Program-made: the position numbers and the translations under genes
Shown: piece after piece, positions 1 to 8,060 of the stretch
Layout: each line of letters starts with the position of its first letter
How positions within the stretch are numbered: position 1 is the first letter of the stretch
The notes under the pieces: generated by a model
The model's input: the letters and a program-made list of their open reading frames with translations, nothing else
Databases searched by the model: none
What the model was told of the DNA's origin: nothing
NCBI RefSeq assembly: GCF_013283195.1
Contig: NZ_JABEKT010000001.1
Coordinates: 2,799,373 to 2,863,372 of the forward strand
Length of the DNA stretch: 64,000 bases
Origin: Ensifer adhaerens
GTDB lineage: Bacteria > Pseudomonadota > Alphaproteobacteria > Rhizobiales > Rhizobiaceae
Direction of reading: 5' to 3'

Positions 1-3
1 TTA

Positions 4-2793
4 TCAGCGGTTGGGGTTTGAGCGGCGGCTGGAGGCACGGCGCTTGCCGCCTTCCTGCTCGTTTTCTTCGTCCAACGGGGCTGCTGAAGCGGCCTCTTTC
101 TTTGAGGCGGCGGCCCTCTCATCGGCCGAGGTCGCACCCTTGGGCTCGCCGACCGTCTCCGGCTCGTGGCTCTCGATCCCGGTCTGGTTCTCGACGGGCA
201 CGTCTTCGATCTTGACCGGGAACGGCGCGCCGATGCCTTCGTCACGGAAGCGCTCGTAGATGGTGACACGCAGGTCGTTGCGCACGCCGCCACCCGTCAG
301 GACGTCGGCCACGTAGATCCGGAGTTCGAAGGTCATCCGGTCCTCGCCAAAGGCGGTAAAGCCGACGGTCGGCGACGGGTTCTTCAGCACCATCGGGTGG
401 GCACCGGCGATTTCGGCGAGCAGGTCCATGATCCGGCGCGGCTCGCTCGCATAGGTGACGGTGACGGCGATTTCCGAACGCCCGAGCTTGTTGCGGTGCG
501 TCCAGTTGCCGACCGACGCGTTGATCAGCAGCGAGTTCGGCATCATGATCGACTGGTGCTGGAAGGTCTCGATCTCGGTGGCGCGCACCGAGATGCGCTT
601 GACGAAGCCTTCGGTCGTGCCGCTGACGATCCAGTCGCCGACCTTGAACGGGCGCTCGACTAGGAGGATCAGGCCCGAGACGAAGTTCGACACGATGTTC
701 TGCAGGCCGAAACCGACACCGAGCGAGAGAGCACCGGCGACAAGCGCAAGATTGGAAAGATCGATGCCGGCCGCCGAAAGACCGATCAGGCACGCGAGCC
801 CGACCCCGACATAGCCGATGCCGGTGCGGATCGAGTTTCTGACGCCCGCATCCACCCGGCTGCGCGCCATGATGTTGCCGTCGATCCAGCGCTGTACCCA
901 GCGGGTGACGACGTAGCCGAGCGCGAAGAACAGGATGCCCGCCATGATGCCCATGAGCGAGATGGTGATGGTGCCGATCTTGATCTCGGTGATGGCGCGA
1001 TAGGTCCAGGACTCGATGTCGGCGACCTGGAAGCCCCATTGCAAGAGGATCAGCGGGATGAAGAACAGCGCCACCAGCGCGTAGATGCTGAGGCCCGCCG
1101 CCAGCCCGACCTGGTCGAGACCGACCTGCTCCAGCTTGTGGCGCCGCTCGAGATAACGTCCGGCTGCCGTTTCGGCGAAGGCCCCCTGGCGCGACACCGC
1201 CTTGCCGGTGAGGAACCCGATGTACATCATCACCAGAATGGCGCCAGTGATGATGATCTGCGTGGCGATGAAGCGGGAGAGACCGACATAGCCGGTCGCG
1301 GCTGCGATGATCAGCGCCGCACCGGTCAGCATCAGACCGATGGAGACGATGCGCGGCCATGGGCGACCGGGCGCGTCAAACGGCTCGTCGCGCTTCAGCG
1401 TCGGCTTGATCCAGGCCGATGCGATGATGATCAGCCCGATGACGACCGAGGCTATGAAGCTCTTGACGACCGTCAGGACAACAGGCGAGCCGAGCGCCTC
1501 GCTGATGCCGCCGAAGAGGTAGTCGAGACCGTTGACCAGCACCATGGCAAAGATGGTGATCAAGAGGACGTTGGCGCCGCGATCGGACACACGCACCAGC
1601 CGCCAGCGGGAATCCTTCGGCGACAGCACCGCATTGGCAAGCGTCGTGACGAAGAACCCGACCACGGTTACCGCAAGCGCGATCGCAATGATCGGCGTGA
1701 TATCGGAGCGCAGCACGTTGAAACTGCGCAGGAAGAGAAAGCTCGAAACGGCGAAGGCAGCCGTCGAGAGCGTCGGAATGAGCGTCGACCAGAAGGCGAC
1801 GGACAGGCGCCGGAAATAGCTCGGCTCCTCGTCGGACTTGTCGTGATGGATGTAGGGCGAAAAAAGCCGGTTGCTGCCAACAAGGAAGATGAGTGCGGCG
1901 CAGATCGACAGGAAGAGTGCGGTCAGAAGCGGAATACGCTTGTAGTTCCAGACGAAGGTCAGCCAGCTCGTCGTGCTGCGTGACAGCACCTTGGTTTCGT
2001 TGATCGTCGCCGAAAGCGCCTCGTCGAACATTTCGAAGGACACATCGGTGTTCTTCAACAGCGTGTTGGAAAACAGCGCGCGCCGCGTCGCCGTGATGCC
2101 GTTCGACAATTTCGTTGCCTGGACCGAAAGGCTTTCAGCCTCCCCCGTCAGTGCATTGATCTCACCGCGCTCGGCCAACAGCCGCTTTCGCTCTGAGGTG
2201 ACGATGTCGGCCTCGGGCGGCTGCCCCTCGCCCGGCGGATCGCCGAGTTCGGTCAGCCGGGCCTTGATCTCGTCCAGCCGCGGGCGGGTGGCGATCGAGG
2301 TCGAGATGATCTGCTTGGCGACGGCATCGACCTGAACCTTGAGTTCGGCAAGCGCGATGTCGTCGTCGCTGGCTTTGCCGACGAGGTCCTTCAGCCGCTG
2401 GAGTTCCTTGCCGGCCGTCGCCAGTTGCTCGGCGGTCTGGCTCTGCCCGGCATCGGCCGCGATGGTCGCGTCATTCGCCTGTGCTGCGTTCTGTGTAGGT
2501 GCCGCCGCGTTTTGGGCGGGTTGCGTCGCGCCCCCTGCGGGTTGCTGCGCATTCGGCGCAGGCTGCGCTTTGCCGTCGGAGGCCGGCTGCGAGTTCTGGG
2601 CGGGCTGGGCGCCTCCCTGCGCAGGCTGATTGCCGGTCTGGGCCGGGGCTTGCGCGGGCGTCTGGGCCAGTTGCGTCGTCGTCTGTGCCGGCTTTGCGGT
2701 TTGCGCCACGACAGCGCCGGCACCGGCCAGCGACAGCAGGCAGACGGAAACAGCGAGCAACTTTCCCACGAAACGCAATTTCAAAACCCTCAA
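4..2793 (-). CDS. MscS-family mechanosensitive ion channel, large DUF3772-type
   Basis: Inner-membrane channel expected to open under membrane tension and release solutes after osmotic downshift. With the TTG start used here it has 929 residues. An N-terminal signal sequence (about residues 1-31) is followed by a low-complexity Gln/Ala/Pro/Thr stretch to about residue 115, a periplasmic helical part, about ten membrane segments, and a C-terminal MscS core. The glycine/alanine-rich pore helix lies near residues 677-703, followed by the beta domain with VERPFKVGDWI. The Lys/Arg-rich tail is probably cytoplasmic. The frame stays open upstream to 3006, but that would overlap the DUF924 gene; TTG at 2793 has GAGG 8 nt upstream and begins the signal peptide. 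Family assignment is firm, the start moderate. Confidence 0.9.
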   Translation of the reverse strand: MRVLKLRFVGKLLAVSVCLLSLAGAGAVVAQTAKPAQTTTQLAQTPAQAPAQTGNQPAQGGAQPAQNSQPASDGKAQPAPNAQQPAGGATQPAQNAAAPTQNAAQANDATIAADAGQSQTAEQLATAGKELQRLKDLVGKASDDDIALAELKVQVDAVAKQIISTSIATRPRLDEIKARLTELGDPPGEGQPPEADIVTSERKRLLAERGEINALTGEAESLSVQATKLSNGITATRRALFSNTLLKNTDVSFEMFDEALSATINETKVLSRSTTSWLTFVWNYKRIPLLTALFLSICAALIFLVGSNRLFSPYIHHDKSDEEPSYFRRLSVAFWSTLIPTLSTAAFAVSSFLFLRSFNVLRSDITPIIAIALAVTVVGFFVTTLANAVLSPKDSRWRLVRVSDRGANVLLITIFAMVLVNGLDYLFGGISEALGSPVVLTVVKSFIASVVIGLIIIASAWIKPTLKRDEPFDAPGRPWPRIVSIGLMLTGAALIIAAATGYVGLSRFIATQIIITGAILVMMYIGFLTGKAVSRQGAFAETAAGRYLERRHKLEQVGLDQVGLAAGLSIYALVALFFIPLILLQWGFQVADIESWTYRAITEIKIGTITISLMGIMAGILFFALGYVVTRWVQRWIDGNIMARSRVDAGVRNSIRTGIGYVGVGLACLIGLSAAGIDLSNLALVAGALSLGVGFGLQNIVSNFVSGLILLVERPFKVGDWIVSGTTEGFVKRISVRATEIETFQHQSIMMPNSLLINASVGNWTHRNKLGRSEIAVTVTYASEPRRIMDLLAEIAGAHPMVLKNPSPTVGFTAFGEDRMTFELRIYVADVLTGGGVRNDLRVTIYERFRDEGIGAPFPVKIEDVPVENQTGIESHEPETVGEPKGATSADERAAASKKEAASAAPLDEENEQEGGKRRASSRRSNPNR

Positions 2794-2914
2794 AAGCCCA
2801 ACCTCATCCCGATACGGAATCGCCCGGGCAGTCGTCACAATGCGGTTTGAATACGAAAGACGGCGGAAAGATGCAAAGGCATGGTAAAACATGCCTTCAC
2901 ACCCCGTAAAACCG

Positions 2915-3475
2915 TCAGAAACCCGAGCCCGGCTGCGCCAGATAGGCGAGTTCCGCCGCCGTCGACGTTCGCCCGACGAAGGCGTTTCGGTGCGGGAAAC
3001 GTCCATAAGTCTCGATCACCTCGCGGTGCCGGATTGCATAGTCGATATACATGGGATCGCCAAGTTCGGTGAAAAGCTTCACCGCCATGGTCTGGTCCGT
3101 CAGGTTCTCGGAATGCTCGAAGGGCATATAGAAGAATGCCCGCCATTCCGGCTTCACCGCCATGTCGGCGCCGGCGCCGACGGCGAGCTTGGCTTCCCTG
3201 AGCGCCAGCCCGTCGGTCGCAAAGGCGAGCGGCGTCCCCCGGTACATGTTGCGCGGCAGCTGATCGAGAAGCACGATTGCCGCCAGCCGGTTTTCCGGCG
3301 TCGCCCGCCAGACGTCGCCGATCTCCCTGGCAAGGGCGAGATGCGAGGACTGGAAGCGCTGGTAGCAATGCTCGTCCAGCTCGCGGGAAGGCTTGAACCA
3401 ATGGTCGAGCGACAGTTCCTCGAACCAGAATTTAAGGACTTCATCCGGGGTGCAGGCCTCAGCGTGATACGTCAT
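2915..3475 (-). CDS. DUF924 family protein
   Basis: A 186-residue soluble protein beginning MTYHAEACTPDEVLKFWFEE, with the FWF-x(8)-WF pattern near the N-terminus and the DQLPRNMYRGTP motif near residue 75 that mark DUF924. The family is all-helical, TPR-like, and has no established biochemical role. It is full length. The gene lies 72 nt after the permease gene on the same strand, so it could be the last member of the riboswitch-led operon, but nothing links its function to transport. Confidence 0.88.
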   Translation of the reverse strand: MTYHAEACTPDEVLKFWFEELSLDHWFKPSRELDEHCYQRFQSSHLALAREIGDVWRATPENRLAAIVLLDQLPRNMYRGTPLAFATDGLALREAKLAVGAGADMAVKPEWRAFFYMPFEHSENLTDQTMAVKLFTELGDPMYIDYAIRHREVIETYGRFPHRNAFVGRTSTAAELAYLAQPGSGF

Positions 3476-3547
3476 TCGCTCCTCGTGTTGCGCAGTGGTC
3501 GATTGCTGGAACCAGGCGGCAATCGGTCCGTGTCCATGCCGCGAGCT

Positions 3548-4558
3548 TTACACCACCTTGCGCTGTTTCAGAATGGCAATAAAGGCCAAGCCGCCGACAA
3601 GTCCGGTGACGACGCCGATCGGCATGTCCTCGGGCGCCATGACGACGCGGGAAAAGAGGTCGGTCCATATCAGCACCAGCGCCCCGACAAAGGCGGAAAG
3701 CGGGATAACCCGGACATTGTCGCTGCCCGCAAACAGCCGAACGAAATGCGGCACCATCAGGCCGACGAAGCCGATCGCACCGGAGAACGCGACCATGACA
3801 CCGGTCAGGAGCGCCGTGACGACAAAGAGGACAAGGCGGAACCGGCGAACGGGAATGCCGAGCGTCGTTGCCGTCTCGTCACCCATGGCAAGCGCGTTGA
3901 TCTCGCGCGCACGAAGCACGAGATAGCCGAGGCAGGCCGCCAGCACCACGGCGGGATAGACGAGATGCGGCCATTGCGCCAGACCAAGGCCGCCGAGCAT
4001 CCAGAAGATCACGGTGTGCACCGCCCGGGGGTCGCCGAGGAAAATCATCAGGTTGCCGATCGACGTCAAGGTGAAGGCGACGGCAACGCCTGACAGCACC
4101 AGCCTGTCGGCGTTGGTGCCGAGCACCCGCGTCACCAGCGCCACAAGTGCTGTCGCGACCAGAGCGCCGGCAAAGGCAAACAGCGGCACCGTGGCAAGGC
4201 CGAGGATGAGGCCTGTGTGGAGAAGCGCGATGATCGCGCCGAGCGCGCCGCCGGAGGACACGCCGAGCAGGTGCGGATCGGCGAGCGGATTGCGGGTGAC
4301 GGGCTGAAGCACGGCGCCCGTCAGCGCCAGCCCCGCCCCCACCAGCCCGGCAAGCACGACGCGCGGCAGGCGCACGTCCCAGACGATGCTCTCGCGGCCG
4401 GCCGACCAGGCGACCTCGACGCTGCCAGGCGAAAGCTTCGAGGCGATGATCGACCAAACGGTCGAAACCGGGATCGGTGCGGAGCCCAAGGAGACGGCAG
4501 CGGTGATCGTCAGGCACAAGAGCAGCAGTGCCACGAGAAAGGCGGTCGTGATCTTCAC
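3548..4558 (-). CDS. FecCD-type ABC transporter permease (probable corrinoid/cobalt import)
   Basis: Membrane subunit of a BtuCD/FecCD-type importer, 336 residues with about ten hydrophobic helices and the family signatures LPRVVLAGLVGAGLALTGA near the N-terminus and GAIGFVGLMVPHFVR in the C-terminal half. I chose GTG at 4558, which starts VKITTAFLVALLLL and gives the usual family length; an in-frame ATG at 4663 would add 35 polar residues untypical of the family. It lies downstream of the binding protein and ATPase genes. The superfamily imports ferric siderophores, haem or vitamin B12; the cobalamin riboswitch at the head of the operon favours a corrinoid or cobalt ligand. Confidence 0.88.
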   Translation of the reverse strand: MKITTAFLVALLLLCLTITAAVSLGSAPIPVSTVWSIIASKLSPGSVEVAWSAGRESIVWDVRLPRVVLAGLVGAGLALTGAVLQPVTRNPLADPHLLGVSSGGALGAIIALLHTGLILGLATVPLFAFAGALVATALVALVTRVLGTNADRLVLSGVAVAFTLTSIGNLMIFLGDPRAVHTVIFWMLGGLGLAQWPHLVYPAVVLAACLGYLVLRAREINALAMGDETATTLGIPVRRFRLVLFVVTALLTGVMVAFSGAIGFVGLMVPHFVRLFAGSDNVRVIPLSAFVGALVLIWTDLFSRVVMAPEDMPIGVVTGLVGGLAFIAILKQRKVV

Positions 4559-4667
4559 TGTCCGTCCCAGGTTCAAGATTGCAGAGGAGAGGACGAAAGC
4601 GGGCGACAAGGCACGCTTTCGCCAGAGGGCGGCGCATCGGGCGTGACGCGCCGGCAATGCCATAACA

Positions 4668-4725
4668 CGCTAAACGTGCTGCATGATTTGCCCTAAATCG
4701 ACGCCGGTTTCAGGCAACATGCAGC
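4668..4725. repeat. Partial copy of dispersed repeat family A
   Basis: The stretch reads like the core of the element at 60989-61092 (GCTGCATGATTTGCC here, GCTGCATAATTTCTCC there, each followed by an AATCGA block and ending near a GCAG). It is truncated and more diverged. It fills the gap between the binding-protein and permease genes of the ABC operon. Confidence 0.5.
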
Positions 4726-4735
4726 CGCTGGCGCA

Positions 4736-5689
4736 TTACATCGCCTGCCCGTGAAAAGCCTTGGCCAGGCGGGCGATGGCATCGATGTTGCGCGGGCCCG
4801 GCGTCGCCTCGACATAGTCGAGCACGACGAAGCGGTCGTTCTTGACGGCATCGATGTTCTTGAAGGCGGGGTTGCTCTTCATGAAGGCGATCTTCTGCTC
4901 GGCGGTGACTTCGCCATAGTTGACGATCACCACCACCTCCGGGTTCTTGTCGATCACCGGCTCCCAGGAAATCTCCGTCCAGCTCTTCTCGACGTCGTCC
5001 ATGACGTTGACGCCGCCGGCCGCTTCGATCATCGCCGTCGGAATGCCGAACCGGCCAGACGTGAACGGCTTTTCCTCGCCGGAATCATAGACGAAGACGC
5101 GCGTCGGGCGCTCGATCGCACCGACGTCGGCGGTGATCCTGGCGAGATCGCGGCGATAGCCGTCGACCAGCGCCTTGGCCTGGTCCTCGACGCCGAAGAT
5201 CAGGCCGAGATTGAGCAGATCGACGAACATGTCGTCCATCGTCGGCTTATCCTTGGCCATGATGTGGATGCAGGATTCGGTCAGTTCGTAGACGTTGACC
5301 TTGAAGGGCGCCAGCGTTTCCGGCGTCACCTCGCCGCCCACCTTCATGCCGTAGTTCCAGCCGGCAAAGTAGAAATCAGCGTCGGCATTGAGCAGCACTT
5401 CCTTGGTCGGATATTTTTCCGAAAGCTCCGGCAGCGCCTGGACACCTTCGCGCAGCTTTTCATCCAGCGTCTTCCAGCCGGAAACGCCGGTGTAGCCGAC
5501 CATGCGATCCTGCAGCTTCAAGGCCAGCATCATCTCGGTGAGGTTGACGTCGTTGGAGACGGCACGCTTTGGCGCCGCATCGAAGGTCACGTCGCGATTG
5601 CAGCTCTTGACGGTGACGGGATAGGCGAGCGCCGGCGTCGCGGCGAGCGCAAGGAGCAGAAGGGCCGAACCGGCGAACAATGTCTTCAT
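4736..5689 (-). CDS. Periplasmic binding protein of FecB/BtuF-type ABC importer
   Basis: A 317-residue exported ligand-binding protein. Residues 1-22 form a signal peptide (MKTLFAGSALLLLALAATPA). The mature part has the two-lobed helical-backbone fold pattern of periplasmic binding proteins: an early KRAVSNDVNLTEMMLAL motif and a central ENLTEMM-like helix with later WEPVIDKNPEVVVIV. The start overlaps the stop of the upstream ATPase gene in an ATGA, which implies translational coupling. The ligand cannot be read from the sequence; the cobalamin riboswitch upstream argues for a corrinoid or cobalt chelate, with an iron siderophore as the alternative. Confidence 0.88.
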   Translation of the reverse strand: MKTLFAGSALLLLALAATPALAYPVTVKSCNRDVTFDAAPKRAVSNDVNLTEMMLALKLQDRMVGYTGVSGWKTLDEKLREGVQALPELSEKYPTKEVLLNADADFYFAGWNYGMKVGGEVTPETLAPFKVNVYELTESCIHIMAKDKPTMDDMFVDLLNLGLIFGVEDQAKALVDGYRRDLARITADVGAIERPTRVFVYDSGEEKPFTSGRFGIPTAMIEAAGGVNVMDDVEKSWTEISWEPVIDKNPEVVVIVNYGEVTAEQKIAFMKSNPAFKNIDAVKNDRFVVLDYVEATPGPRNIDAIARLAKAFHGQAM

Positions 5690-6492
5690 GAAATCAATTC
5701 CTGTCGAGCGAGTGAAAAGGAAAATCGGGCGCCGTTGGAGACGGCATTACTGTGGGCGGTGGCGGTAACGCCGAAGGCGGCCGAAAGCGCCTTCGGATTG
5801 AGCACCTCTTCGGGCGGCCCGAAGGCCGTCATGCGGCCTTCCGTCAGGATCGCCACGTCGGTGGCAAATTCGGCGGCCAGGTTGATGTCGTGCAGCGTCG
5901 TAACGATGGTCAGTCGGAGCGTCTGCAGGAGGTCGAGGATTTCGAGCTGATGGCGGATATCGAGATGGTTGGTCGGCTCATCGAGGATGATGATGCGCGG
6001 CTGCTGGGCCAGCGCCCGGGCAATCAGCACCCGCTGTTTCTCGCCACCCGAAAGTGTCGAGAATTGCCGTCCGGCCAGGTGGGCAAGGTCGAGATGCTCG
6101 AGCGCATGCGCCACCGTCTCGCGATCCCTGGCCGTCCAGCCGCTCATGCCTTCGCGCCTGGGGATGCGGCCCATCATCACCACGTCGCGCACGCTGAAAG
6201 GGAAATCGCTCGGCATTTCCTGCAAGACGACTGCAATGATCCGCGCCGCCTCCCGTGCCGTCATCGACCAGATGTCAGTGCCATCGACTTCGATCGTGCC
6301 CGCCGTCGGCTGGGCGGAACGATAGAGGCAGCGCAGCAGCGAAGTCTTGCCGGCACCGTTCGGGCCGAGAATGGCAAGCCGGCTGCCGGGCGCAATGGCA
6401 AAGTCGACCTCGCGGACCAGCCGCAGGTCCGGGCGTGGGCCCCAATCGAGCGCGCGGACACGAAGGCCGGCCCCTGTCGCGGTGCAACTCAT
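5686..6492 (-). CDS. ABC importer ATPase (FecE/BtuD-type)
   Basis: Cytoplasmic ATPase that powers the neighbouring permease, 268 residues. Walker A is GPNGAGKTS near residue 45, followed by the Q-loop region VVLQEMPSDFPF, the signature LSGGEKQRVLIARAL and Walker B RIIILDEPTNHLD. I chose ATG at 6492 because GGGAGGG stands 8 nt upstream; an in-frame ATG at 6510 lacks this spacing. Its stop overlaps the binding-protein start. The gene follows the DUF1636 gene by 37 nt, so all appear to form one transcript under the riboswitch. Confidence 0.92.
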   Translation of the reverse strand: MSCTATGAGLRVRALDWGPRPDLRLVREVDFAIAPGSRLAILGPNGAGKTSLLRCLYRSAQPTAGTIEVDGTDIWSMTAREAARIIAVVLQEMPSDFPFSVRDVVMMGRIPRREGMSGWTARDRETVAHALEHLDLAHLAGRQFSTLSGGEKQRVLIARALAQQPRIIILDEPTNHLDIRHQLEILDLLQTLRLTIVTTLHDINLAAEFATDVAILTEGRMTAFGPPEEVLNPKALSAAFGVTATAHSNAVSNGARFSFSLARQELIS

Positions 6493-6529
6493 CGGCTCAT
6501 CCCTCCCCATGTACGCATTCGACAGGCGT

Positions 6530-6943
6530 TCATTGGAAATGCCCGCCGATATCTTCGGAGATGAGCAGCGCTGCCGGTATGCGCGCCAGCGTCTTGGCGC
6601 TCAGCCCGCGCGGCCGTTCGGCCGCCCGCGTCATGCCATCGTTGCGCCCGGCATAGGTGGTGGCGAAGGTGATGAGATCGTCGATATCCTCATCGGGCGA
6701 GATATCGCCGAAGAGATAGGTCGCCTTGCCCGTCGCCTGGAAGGCGATGGTACAAGGCCGGGTGCAGGCAGCCATGCAGACCGTTCCGGCGATCGAAAAA
6801 TCCCGGTCGAGCGGCGCGCCGAGGGCGGCAATGCTGCGGTTCAGCCGCTGGATCAGATCCGCGCCCGGGCGGCAGGGGCCGCCGGTGAACCGGCAATCTG
6901 TGCAGACCGTTATCTTGTGCTGTCGGGATGCCAGATTGGCCAT
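6530..6943 (-). CDS. DUF1636 family metal-binding protein
   Basis: A 137-residue protein with paired cysteines CTDCRF and CRPG near residues 13-25 and CMAACTRPC near residue 55, a pattern resembling a thioredoxin-like [2Fe-2S] ferredoxin. DUF1636 proteins are annotated as predicted metal-binding and often accompany cobalamin genes; a specific activity is not established. It is the first gene after the cobalamin riboswitch. The frame is open upstream to 7336 but that stretch is the riboswitch itself, so the start is ATG at 6943, with GGAGA 7 nt before it. Confidence 0.85.
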   Translation of the reverse strand: MANLASRQHKITVCTDCRFTGGPCRPGADLIQRLNRSIAALGAPLDRDFSIAGTVCMAACTRPCTIAFQATGKATYLFGDISPDEDIDDLITFATTYAGRNDGMTRAAERPRGLSAKTLARIPAALLISEDIGGHFQ

Positions 6944-6972
6944 ATCTCTTCTCCGCCGGATCGGGCCGGAGA
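6944..6972 (-). promoter_or_regulatory. Possible ribosome-site-sequestering hairpin before DUF1636
   Basis: On the minus strand TCTCCG (6967-6972) can pair with CGGAGA (6950-6955), which contains the GGAGA ribosome binding site of the gene starting at 6943. Such a helix downstream of a cobalamin aptamer is a usual translational expression platform. The pairing is visible; its role is inferred. Confidence 0.45.
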
Positions 6973-7062
6973 GAATATGGCAGAGCGATGTGATGACGGG
7001 TGACCGCCGCGCAAAAACCAGTTCTTGTCCATCGGAACACCCCGTCCGTTGTGGTTGATCGG

Positions 7063-7256
7063 TTCGATGGCAGGTCTCCTGGCTCGCGGGTCGAGGCGCA
7101 TCCACGTCTTCCCGGCTGATCGCCAGTGACATGGTGTGAATGCGCTTTCCGCTCACAGTTGCGGGGGCAGCCACGGTTTCGGCCCCATTTGGGTCGTCCG
7201 CTCCGTGTTCCCTTTTCAGCCGCTTACGCATTGTCGCGCTCGCAGCACCATCACCC
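7063..7256 (-). promoter_or_regulatory. Cobalamin (B12) riboswitch
   Basis: Reading the minus strand, the conserved elements occur in order: a 5' GGTGCT segment (about 7245-7250), AAAAGGGAACACGG (about 7203-7216), CCCCGCAACTGT (about 7159-7170), a TCACTGG and CCGGGAAGACG block, and the B12 box GCCAGGAGACCTGCC (7069-7083). These are the diagnostic parts of the AdoCbl-type aptamer. It lies 120 nt upstream of the DUF1636/ABC importer genes and should repress them when corrinoid is plentiful. Confidence 0.95.
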
Positions 7257-7348
7257 CCTTCGTCGCACACTTCGACGGAGGTGACAACCGGCGGGACGGA
7301 TCGGCCTCGGCCTATCAACATGCGGCATATTCTCATGCGCTTTAGTTA

Positions 7349-7363
7349 TGTAATATCATTACA
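7349..7363. promoter_or_regulatory. 15-bp palindrome upstream of the riboswitch
   Basis: TGTAATATCATTACA has 6-bp perfect arms around a 3-nt centre and is A/T-rich in a G/C-rich setting. It lies about 95 nt upstream of the aptamer, where the promoter is expected. The shape resembles binding sites of Fur/Zur-type or other dimeric repressors; the regulator is unknown. Confidence 0.45.
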
Positions 7364-7428
7364 GTAAGCAAGCCGAAATATCCGTCCTCCGGCATTATGC
7401 ATCAGGGTCGACGACGCCACGACTGACC

Positions 7429-7737
7429 GTGCACGAACGCTCGACCGCGATGATCAGCAACGTCGTTGGCAACGACCCGTGCCCGATATCCCATAAAATG
7501 CTGAGATGCGCGCCTTTGGCGGACACTCTGCACGAGCGCAATGAGGGAAACGATGCGTCGGCTGTATCCGCCGTGTTGAAACGTGTCTGGGTTGCTTCAA
7601 CCATCCTTGGAGAAACCGCCTTCGGCGCATTCCATGGCTGGCAACGGCACGGAGTGGTGGGCGCGATTGCGCTCGGCTTCGTCGCCGGAGCCTTCCTCCC
7701 CACTTCACCGAGGTTGCTTGTCGAACTGCTGACCTGA
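7429..7737 (+). CDS. Doubtful small membrane protein
   Basis: An open frame of up to 102 residues whose C-terminal half (from about residue 50) reads as two short hydrophobic segments (GETAFGAFHGWQ, GVVGAIALGFVAGAFL). No convincing ribosome site is seen at the ATG at 7429 or the internal ATG at 7498. It fills the gap between the riboswitch promoter and the aspartate module. It may be a real small protein or chance. Confidence 0.25.
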   Translation: MHERSTAMISNVVGNDPCPISHKMLRCAPLADTLHERNEGNDASAVSAVLKRVWVASTILGETAFGAFHGWQRHGVVGAIALGFVAGAFLPTSPRLLVELLT

Positions 7738-8060
7738 ACGATCGCCGACGGCATCGGCACCCCATCTCCTGCCATGCCTCGTCGCACGAGCCATCGCGCC
7801 GCCTCTGGGCGCAGTCGTCACCGACGGAACGGCCAACCGGTAACGTCGTCCGTTACTGTTACGTACTTGCAGACTGGCACAATCGGTGATGTGCTTTCAA
7901 AGAACTGATCGCGCCTTCCAGCGGCGTGCAACGACTTGCGCCGGGTTCGCCCGCGTTCCGGGCGGCGGCGCTCCGAACTTCATATCTCGAAGTCTTATGC
8001 GACGTAACATCCAGCCTGTCCGCGTAACTCCCGAATACGACGAGTTTTTTGAAGGGGATG

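Noticed and set aside
1039..1983. Long plus-strand open frame antisense to the MscS gene
   Set aside because: Asp/Arg/Gln-rich low-quality composition typical of antisense to high-G/C genes; the minus-strand gene is well conserved.
6944..7336. N-terminal extension of the DUF1636 protein
   Set aside because: This stretch is the cobalamin riboswitch; the open frame through it is chance.
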